Below are positions 59,436 through 64,000 of a stretch of 64,000 nt of DNA, piece by piece. Made by a program: the position numbers and the translations under genes. The stretch's first letter is position 1; every line of letters starts with the position of its first letter. A model generated the notes under the pieces. The model did no database searches. It saw only the letters and a program-made list of their open reading frames with translations, and was not told the DNA's origin. Location: positions 124,001-188,000 of the forward strand of contig NZ_JAVRIA010000005.1 of NCBI RefSeq assembly GCF_031846265.1, read 5' to 3'. Source of the DNA: Microcosmobacter mediterraneus. GTDB lineage: Bacteria; Bacteroidota; Bacteroidia; Flavobacteriales; Flavobacteriaceae.

Positions 59436-60060
59436 TAAGCTCATGATGCTGAGCTTGGTGAATTAAATCAACCAAATTTGTAACATTTAATTTTTTGTAA
59501 AGCCTTGCTTTATAAGTACTAACCGTTTTTTCATTGATATCTAATTCTTGAGCAATTTCTTTGTTTTTCTTACCAGAAGACAATAATTTTAAAACCTCAA
59601 CCTCTCTTGTAGATAGTCTTTTAAAAAGCCTGCTCTTAGTCATTCTAGTATCTTGATACTTCATGCTTTTACTAACACTTTCGCTTAAGAAAGTACCTCC
59701 ATTAGCTACTTTTCGTAGGGCATCTATGATGGTATCAGTACTAACTGTTTTTGATAAATATCCTGATGCTCCGGCTTTCATTGTACTTATAGCATATATT
59801 TCTTCAGGTTGATTGCTGAACATGACGACATTAATGTTTTTGTATTCTTTTCTAATGGCTCTTAAAGCTGTAATTCCATTGAGTTCAGGTAAATCTACTT
59901 CAGAAATAATAATATCTACAGCATTTCTACGAACAAATTCAAATATCTCAATACCACTACCAATTGTTCCAACAACTTGAATATCGTTGGCAGATTCGAG
60001 AAGAAGTTTTAAACCAGTTCTAACGATAGGATGAGAATCAACAACTAAAACTTTGATCAT
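59428..60060 (-). CDS. NarL/LuxR-family response regulator with atypical receiver domain
   Basis: The 210-residue protein has a receiver domain and a C-terminal LuxR-type helix-turn-helix (LSTREVEVLKLLSSGKKNKEIAQELDINEKTVSTYKARLYKKL). In the receiver, the usual phospho-acceptor Asp is replaced by E54 (DIIISEVDLP), and the acidic pair is D8-S9 instead of D-D. The Thr/Ser position (MFSNQ) and Lys (LSKTV) are retained. Phosphorylation is therefore doubtful, and Glu may mimic the phosphorylated state. No kinase gene is beside it. Its 3' end overlaps dnaG by 8 bp. Confidence 0.93.
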   Translation of the reverse strand: MIKVLVVDSHPIVRTGLKLLLESANDIQVVGTIGSGIEIFEFVRRNAVDIIISEVDLPELNGITALRAIRKEYKNINVVMFSNQPEEIYAISTMKAGASGYLSKTVSTDTIIDALRKVANGGTFLSESVSKSMKYQDTRMTKSRLFKRLSTREVEVLKLLSSGKKNKEIAQELDINEKTVSTYKARLYKKLNVTNLVDLIHQAQHHELTN

Positions 60061-60186
60061 GACAATTATATAGTTTAATTAAAGTCAGATTAATGCGATT
60101 AAGTAAATATGAGTGTAGTGGAGATTCCACACAAAATTAATTAAAATAACAACAACTCTATTAAAATTATAATAAAAACTTAATTT

Positions 60187-60975
60187 TTATCTGAATTTAT
60201 TAGGGATTTCACAAATAGGAATTGGTATCATTTTATGCTGATTTCGTCTATTATAGTCCATGTAAATTTTAAAAGCTTCTTTTTGTCTTCCTTCAAAATC
60301 TTCTAAAGATTTTCCTTCATCTTGCATTTGCATTGCCCATTCTAACTCAGGGTAAGATGCTCCTATTTGGTCCTCATCGCTTCTTGCATCGCCAAACAAT
60401 CCATCGCTTGGTGCAGCTTCCATTATAGAGTGAGGTACTCTTAGATATTCGCCAACTGCATAGACTTCAGATTTCATCAAATCAGCAATAGGACTTAAAT
60501 CTACACCACCATCACCATATTTTGTATAAAAACCAACACCAAAATCTTCAACTTTATTTCCAGTCCCTGCAACCAATAATCCCAACAAACCTGCATGGTA
60601 ATACAATGTGGTCATTCTTAGTCTAGCTCTAGTGTTTGCAAGAGCCATATCTACGGTTGCTTGTTTGCCCTCAAGTGAAACTTCAGTTTTAAACTCCTCA
60701 AAAACAGGAGTGAGATCAACTCTAGTATCACTAACATTTGAATAGCGTTCTTTTAGCTGAGTAATATGTTCGTGAGCTCTGGTAACATGACTCGCAGCTT
60801 GATGAATTGGCATCTCAATACATAAAACCTTTAAACCTGTTTCTGCACAAAGCGAAGACGTAACAGCAGAGTCGATACCTCCTGAGACACCAACAACAAA
60901 ACCATTTACTTTTGCGTTAGAAGCATAATCCTTTAACCAGTTTACTATGTATTTTGTCACGTTTTCTGTTTGCAT
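60187..60975 (-). CDS. nadE: NAD+ synthase, ammonia-dependent
   Basis: The 262-residue enzyme has the PP-loop motif VGVSGGIDSAVTSSL and LARTRARLRMTTLYYHA-type synthase core (here ALANTRARLRMTTLYY). It also has VAGTGNKVEDFGVGFYTKYGDGGVDLSPI, a hallmark of NadE. It converts deamido-NAD to NAD using ammonia and ATP. There is no glutaminase domain. It is divergent from gldB, with a 91-bp gap. This gene order is common in Flavobacteriaceae. Confidence 0.97.
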   Translation of the reverse strand: MQTENVTKYIVNWLKDYASNAKVNGFVVGVSGGIDSAVTSSLCAETGLKVLCIEMPIHQAASHVTRAHEHITQLKERYSNVSDTRVDLTPVFEEFKTEVSLEGKQATVDMALANTRARLRMTTLYYHAGLLGLLVAGTGNKVEDFGVGFYTKYGDGGVDLSPIADLMKSEVYAVGEYLRVPHSIMEAAPSDGLFGDARSDEDQIGASYPELEWAMQMQDEGKSLEDFEGRQKEAFKIYMDYNRRNQHKMIPIPICEIPNKFR

Positions 60976-61001
60976 TTTTCTCGTTTTAGTTGTAAGAAGT
61001 G

Positions 61002-61021
61002 TACCTTTGTAGACAAAAATA
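61002..61021. promoter_or_regulatory. overlapping, opposed -7 boxes of gldB (plus) and nadE (minus)
   Basis: TACCTTTG (61002-61009) on the plus strand and TATTTTTG (61021-61014) on the minus strand both match TAnnTTTG. Because they face each other, the two polymerases would compete and the transcripts would overlap for a few bases. No -33 TTG at proper spacing is visible for either. Confidence 0.4.
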
Positions 61022-61066
61022 ACGGAAACCTAGTAGTAATAAAAATTAATAAACATCTAAGTTTTT

Positions 61067-62026
61067 ATGAAGAACTTTTATCTTCTTTTAGTTGTACTAA
61101 TTGCCTTTTTTTCCTGTGAGAAGGATGCTAAAATTAATAGCGAAATAACTAAAATTGATGTAGATTTTAGTATTGAACGTTTTGAAACAGCTTTTTCTAA
61201 TGCAAATCCTAATGATCTTACAAAATTAAAGACAGCTTTCCCGTTTCTATTCCCAAAACGGGTTCCAGATTCTGTTTGGGTAGAAACGATGATAGATACA
61301 CTTCAGCAAGAATTGAGAAATGAAGTTACAGCAGCATACAAGGATTTTAAAACTATTCAGAAGGATTTAGAGTTGCTTTTTCAACATCTTAAATATTATG
61401 ATCAATTTTTTAATGAACCTAGAGTCATAACCCTTACTAATAATGTTAGATATAGAGAAAAAGTGGTCGTCACAGATTCCATAGTTTTAGTGGCTTTAGA
61501 TAATTATTTGGGTAAAGATCACAGGTTTTATAGTAATATTCCACAGTATATTTCTAAGAATTTCTCATCCGAGTATATTGTTGTTGACTTAGCGGAAAAA
61601 TACGCTAAAAACTATATCTACCCTTCATCTAAAAAAACATTTTTAGATGAAATGATTTATTATGGTAAACTCCTCTATTTTAAAGATATAATCATTCCAT
61701 TTAAAACTGATGCTCAAAAAATAGGATATACTCCACAAGAACTTAGTTGGGCTCAGGATAATGAGAGTCACGTTTGGAGTTATTTTGTAGAACGAGAGCT
61801 GTTATTTAGTACAGATAGTAAGTTACCTAGTCAGTTTATTAGCGTGGCTCCGTTTTCTAAGTTTTATTTAGAGATTGATAATAGTTCACCTGGACGAATA
61901 GGACAATTTATAGGATGGCAAATCGTGAGAAAGTATATGAAAGATAATAAAGTTTCACTTTTAGATATGATGCAAAAAAGTACAGATGAAATTTTTAATA
62001 ATACAAAGTATAAACCAAAACAATAA
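61067..62026 (+). CDS. gldB: gliding motility lipoprotein GldB
   Basis: The 319-residue lipoprotein has the signal LLLVVLIAFFSCEKD. It continues with IDVDFSIERFETAFSNANPNDLTKLKTAFPFLFP, SVWVETMIDTLQQELRNEV and SPGRIGQFIGWQIVRKYMKD, which fit GldB. GldB is required for gliding motility in flavobacteria and is needed for stable T9SS and motility machinery. Its stop codon overlaps the gldC start by 1 bp, so the pair is translationally coupled. Confidence 0.93.
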   Translation: MKNFYLLLVVLIAFFSCEKDAKINSEITKIDVDFSIERFETAFSNANPNDLTKLKTAFPFLFPKRVPDSVWVETMIDTLQQELRNEVTAAYKDFKTIQKDLELLFQHLKYYDQFFNEPRVITLTNNVRYREKVVVTDSIVLVALDNYLGKDHRFYSNIPQYISKNFSSEYIVVDLAEKYAKNYIYPSSKKTFLDEMIYYGKLLYFKDIIIPFKTDAQKIGYTPQELSWAQDNESHVWSYFVERELLFSTDSKLPSQFISVAPFSKFYLEIDNSSPGRIGQFIGWQIVRKYMKDNKVSLLDMMQKSTDEIFNNTKYKPKQ

Positions 62027-62364
62027 TGGCAAAAACTATGACTTCTAAGATTGAGTTGAATGTTGAGTTAGATGAAAATCGTGTACCAGAAAAATTAAAT
62101 TGGTCCGCACAAGATGGAGGTATATCTAACGAAGAGGCTAAAGCATTAATGCTTTCGGTTTGGGATAGTAAAGCACAAGAATCACTAAGAATAGATCTGT
62201 GGACTAAAGATATGCCAGTTGATGAAATGAAGGTGTTTATCCACCAGACTTTGGTGGCAATGAGTAAGACTTACCATAGAGCAACTCAGGATGAAAAAAT
62301 GACTGCAACAATGCAAGATTTTTGTGATTATTTTGCTGAGAAATTAGATTTAAAAAATAAATAA
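62026..62364 (+). CDS. gldC: gliding motility protein GldC
   Basis: The 112-residue soluble protein shares the gldB-gldC operon. Family features are IELNVELDENRVPEKLNWSA and the EEAKALMLSVWDSKAQESLRIDLWTKDMPVDEM segment. GldC supports gliding but is less essential than GldB. No signal peptide or membrane helix is present. The length is as expected for the family. Confidence 0.93.
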   Translation: MAKTMTSKIELNVELDENRVPEKLNWSAQDGGISNEEAKALMLSVWDSKAQESLRIDLWTKDMPVDEMKVFIHQTLVAMSKTYHRATQDEKMTATMQDFCDYFAEKLDLKNK

Positions 62365-62423
62365 ATTACATTTTAGTAAATTATAGTTCACATTTATATA
62401 ACATTTCTAATACAGCTATATTG

Positions 62424-62505
62424 TATTTTTGAATTGCTATTAATCGAGTAAGGAGAAAATTCGTTAGTCAGGCTTTCAGTAGAGAAAGAGACTAACGTTT
62501 TTTTT
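62424..62505 (+). ncRNA. candidate small RNA or attenuated leader before the DUF4230 gene
   Basis: A -7 box TATTTTTG (62424-62431) is followed by about 70 bases without an ORF. These end in a strong terminator hairpin, CGTTAGTC (62462-62469) with GACTAACG (62490-62497), and eight T residues (62498-62505). An inner stem CTTTC/GAAAG adds stability. The DUF4230 ATG is at 62521. It could be a short stand-alone RNA or a leader that attenuates the next gene. No -33 TTG was found. Confidence 0.4.
62462..62505 (+). terminator. rho-independent terminator after gldC
   Basis: The 8-bp outer stem (62462-62469 with 62490-62497) is followed by TTTTTTTT (62498-62505). It closes either the gldBC transcript or the short RNA starting near 62437. 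Confidence 0.88.
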
Positions 62506-62520
62506 GTGTAATTTTACCTT

Positions 62521-63138
62521 ATGCGAAAGGTCTTACTTGGTGTTGTATTAACGCTTCTTGTTATTCTATGTTATAAACAATGTACTAATGATAAATCTAC
62601 TATTGTTGTTAAAGAACATTCTGCGTTAATACAAGAACAACTCAAAAATGTAGGAAAACTAGTAGTCACTGAAGGTCATTTCAGTGAGGTCTTTAATTAT
62701 GAAAACTCAAAAGAAGTGTTTGGCGATTTTTTTACTGCCGACAAAAAAGCATTGGTAGTAGTAAATGCCGATGTTACTATTGCTTACGATCTCAGTAAAC
62801 TTAAATATGATATTGATGAGGTTAATAAGATACTTACTTTAATATCAATTCCTGAAGAAGAAATCAAAATTAGCCCAGATTTAGAATATTACGATGTGCA
62901 ATCCGATTTCTTAAATCCTTTTGAGGCTGAAGATTATAACGCTATTAAAGAAACTGTTAGTAAGTCTTTAATGACTAAAATTGAAAACTCATCTTTAAAA
63001 TCTAATGCCAAAAATAGGTTGATTAGTGAGTTATCTAAATTCTACATTCTTACTAATTCCTTAGGCTGGACTTTAAAATATAATGAAACACCTATTACTG
63101 AAAGTGACACATTTAATTCCATAGATATCAAACTTTGA
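62521..63138 (+). CDS. DUF4230 domain protein
   Basis: The 205-residue product has an N-terminal membrane or signal segment (MRKVLLGVVLTLLVILCYKQC). The DUF4230 pattern follows, with LKNVGKLVVTEGHFSEVFNYE, VVVNADVTIAYDLSKLKYDID and a C-terminal domain (LKSNAKNRLISELSKFYILTNSLGWTLKYNE). Family members are membrane-anchored proteins of unknown function. It ends in a 4-bp overlap with the TetR gene. Confidence 0.88.
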   Translation: MRKVLLGVVLTLLVILCYKQCTNDKSTIVVKEHSALIQEQLKNVGKLVVTEGHFSEVFNYENSKEVFGDFFTADKKALVVVNADVTIAYDLSKLKYDIDEVNKILTLISIPEEEIKISPDLEYYDVQSDFLNPFEAEDYNAIKETVSKSLMTKIENSSLKSNAKNRLISELSKFYILTNSLGWTLKYNETPITESDTFNSIDIKL

Positions 63139-63710
63139 ATCCCAAGTCAGAAACACGAAAAGAAGAAATAATTAGTACAGCAGCTAAGCTTTTTAAAGAA
63201 AAAGGGTATAGTGCAGTAACTATGCGTGATCTGGCATCAGCAATGGGAATTAAAGCTGCAAGTCTCTACAATCATATTTCTTCAAAACAAGATATTCTTA
63301 AGAAAATTATTATTTCAATTGCAGAAGAGTTTACTGCAGGAATGAATAGTATTATTGAATCTGATTCATCTAATATTGAAAAATTAAAACAAATTGTGTC
63401 TCTTCATGTAGACATTACTGCTAATAATACTAATGGAATGGCATCTTTAAATAACGATTGGATGCACTTAGAAGAACAATTAGATTATTATTTGCAGCTT
63501 CGAAATGAATATGAAGCAAACTTCCTACGCTTAATTCAAAAAGGAATTTCAACCTCAGAAATTAAAGATAATAGCCCAGAAATAATCATGTTTTCCATGT
63601 TAACTACCTTGCGTTCATTGTATTTATGGATACCTAAGAAAGAGGATCTTGATGCAAAGGACTTGTCTCAAAGTTTAAGTGTGGTGCTCATAGAAGGTAT
63701 TAACAAGTAG
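63135..63710 (+). CDS. TetR-family transcriptional regulator (probable phenylacetate-pathway repressor)
   Basis: The 191-residue protein starts at a TTG at 63135, overlapping the DUF4230 stop. The N-terminal helix-turn-helix is in RKEEIISTAAKLFKEKGYSAVTMRDLASAMGIKAASLYNHISSKQD, a typical TetR DNA-binding domain. The C-terminal helical domain should bind a ligand. It sits directly upstream of a PaaE-like gene, with an inverted repeat (63743-63760) in between. A role as repressor of phenylacetate catabolism, relieved by phenylacetyl-CoA, is inferred from context. Confidence 0.88.
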   Translation: MNPKSETRKEEIISTAAKLFKEKGYSAVTMRDLASAMGIKAASLYNHISSKQDILKKIIISIAEEFTAGMNSIIESDSSNIEKLKQIVSLHVDITANNTNGMASLNNDWMHLEEQLDYYLQLRNEYEANFLRLIQKGISTSEIKDNSPEIIMFSMLTTLRSLYLWIPKKEDLDAKDLSQSLSVVLIEGINK

Positions 63711-63727
63711 TTAAGAATATTATTTTG

Positions 63728-63735
63728 TATCTTTG
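63728..63735 (+). promoter_or_regulatory. -7 promoter box of the paa-type operon
   Basis: TATCTTTG matches TAnnTTTG, 44 bp upstream of the start at 63780. The operator repeat follows it by 7 bp. Confidence 0.55.
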
Positions 63736-63742
63736 TTCATCA

Positions 63743-63760
63743 AACTAACAAGTGTTAGTT
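63743..63760. promoter_or_regulatory. TetR-type operator (perfect inverted repeat)
   Basis: AACTAACA (63743-63750) and TGTTAGTT (63753-63760) are exact reverse complements with a 2-bp spacer. It covers the expected transcription start, as for a TetR-family repressor site. It shares the ACTnAC...GTnAGT outer form known for some PaaR operators. Binding is inferred. Confidence 0.7.
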
Positions 63761-63779
63761 AAATGAATGTAATTATTGT

Positions 63780-64000
63780 ATGGCAGATTTTTACAACTTA
63801 AAAGTTGCTGATATTTATAAGGAAACTGAAGATACTTCGGTCGTAACGTTTCATGTTCCAGAAGAATTGAAAGAATCGTTCAAGTTTAGTCAAGGGCAGC
63901 ATTTAACCTTAAAAGCCGATATTAATGATGAAGATGTAAGACGGTCCTATTCTTTATGCTCGTCTCCATTTGATAATCAATGGCAAGTTGCCGTTAAGCA
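63780..64000 (+). CDS. PaaE-like ferredoxin reductase subunit (N-terminal part only)
   Basis: ATG at 63780-63782 opens a frame that continues past the window. The visible 73 residues show a ferredoxin-NADP reductase-type FAD domain (FYNLKVADIYKETEDTSVVTF, FSQGQHLTLKADI, RRSYSLCSSP with the flavin-binding RxYS). This fits PaaE, the reductase of the phenylacetyl-CoA epoxidase complex. The upstream TetR gene and operator support that. Other ferredoxin reductases of the same fold are possible. Confidence 0.8.
   Translation, partial: MADFYNLKVADIYKETEDTSVVTFHVPEELKESFKFSQGQHLTLKADINDEDVRRSYSLCSSPFDNQWQVAVK

Noticed and set aside
1..64000. Prophage, insertion sequence, CRISPR array, rRNA or tRNA genes
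   Set aside because: No transposase, integrase, phage structural gene, spaced repeat array or recognisable RNA gene was seen on either strand. The window reads as stable chromosome.

Overview
The window is about 64 kb of AT-rich chromosome from a member of the Bacteroidota, most likely a marine-type Flavobacteriaceae. The support is direct: gliding-motility genes gldA, gldB and gldC, three GLPGLI-family proteins, two proteins with C-terminal type IX secretion (T9SS) sorting domains, an RprX/RprY-like two-component pair, and promoter boxes of the Bacteroidota form TAnnTTTG. It reads as core chromosome with dense, tidy operons. I recognised no rRNA, tRNA, CRISPR array, insertion sequence, prophage or plasmid function.

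Layout. 1-4.7 kb (minus): a tight three-gene unit of two different enzymes that each carry an N-terminal Rieske [2Fe-2S] domain, on either side of a Na+/H+ antiporter. 4.8-9 kb (minus): a small lipoprotein, a deoxynucleoside kinase, a secreted protein, and a response regulator/histidine kinase pair. 9-15 kb (plus): a small secreted protein, three GLPGLI paralogues and a large outer-membrane barrel, divergent from the two-component genes across three TTAAC direct repeats. 15-21.7 kb: methionine and one-carbon metabolism, with metK (minus) behind a SAM-II-like riboswitch and a split metH plus metF (plus) behind a SAM-I riboswitch. 21.7-26 kb: an aminotransferase, a PagL-like outer-membrane enzyme, a head-GIN lipoprotein, and gldA with an unlisted small membrane gene. 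26-32 kb: an aromatic amino-acid operon (pheA, aminotransferase, tyrA, DAHP synthase/chorismate mutase) behind a leader peptide rich in Phe, Tyr and Trp and a terminator/antiterminator pair. 32-39 kb (minus): an RND efflux operon whose outer-membrane factor carries an N-terminal substrate-binding domain, followed by a K+ channel. 39-49 kb (plus): housekeeping genes rsgA, dtd, two DUF3857 proteins, a MazG-like hydrolase, aroA, queA and rlmN. 49-57 kb: a T9SS-secreted protein, a phosphodiesterase-TPR-sulfotransferase fusion, a polyprenyl synthase, an ECF sigma factor with its partners, and a second T9SS-secreted protein. 57-64 kb: dnaG, an atypical response regulator, nadE, gldB-gldC, a DUF4230 protein, a TetR regulator, and the start of a phenylacetate-type gene (paaE).

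The strongest signals are in RNA-level regulation and unusual domain arrangements. The first group comprises the attenuator, two SAM riboswitch classes back to back, and a start-codon-sequestering platform. The second comprises Rieske fusions around an antiporter, a binding-protein/TolC fusion, the three-part sulfotransferase fusion, a DUF3857 paralogue without its catalytic Cys and His, a DnaG without zinc ligands, and a response regulator with Glu at the phospho-acceptor site. Family assignments were made by eye from motifs; no database search was run.
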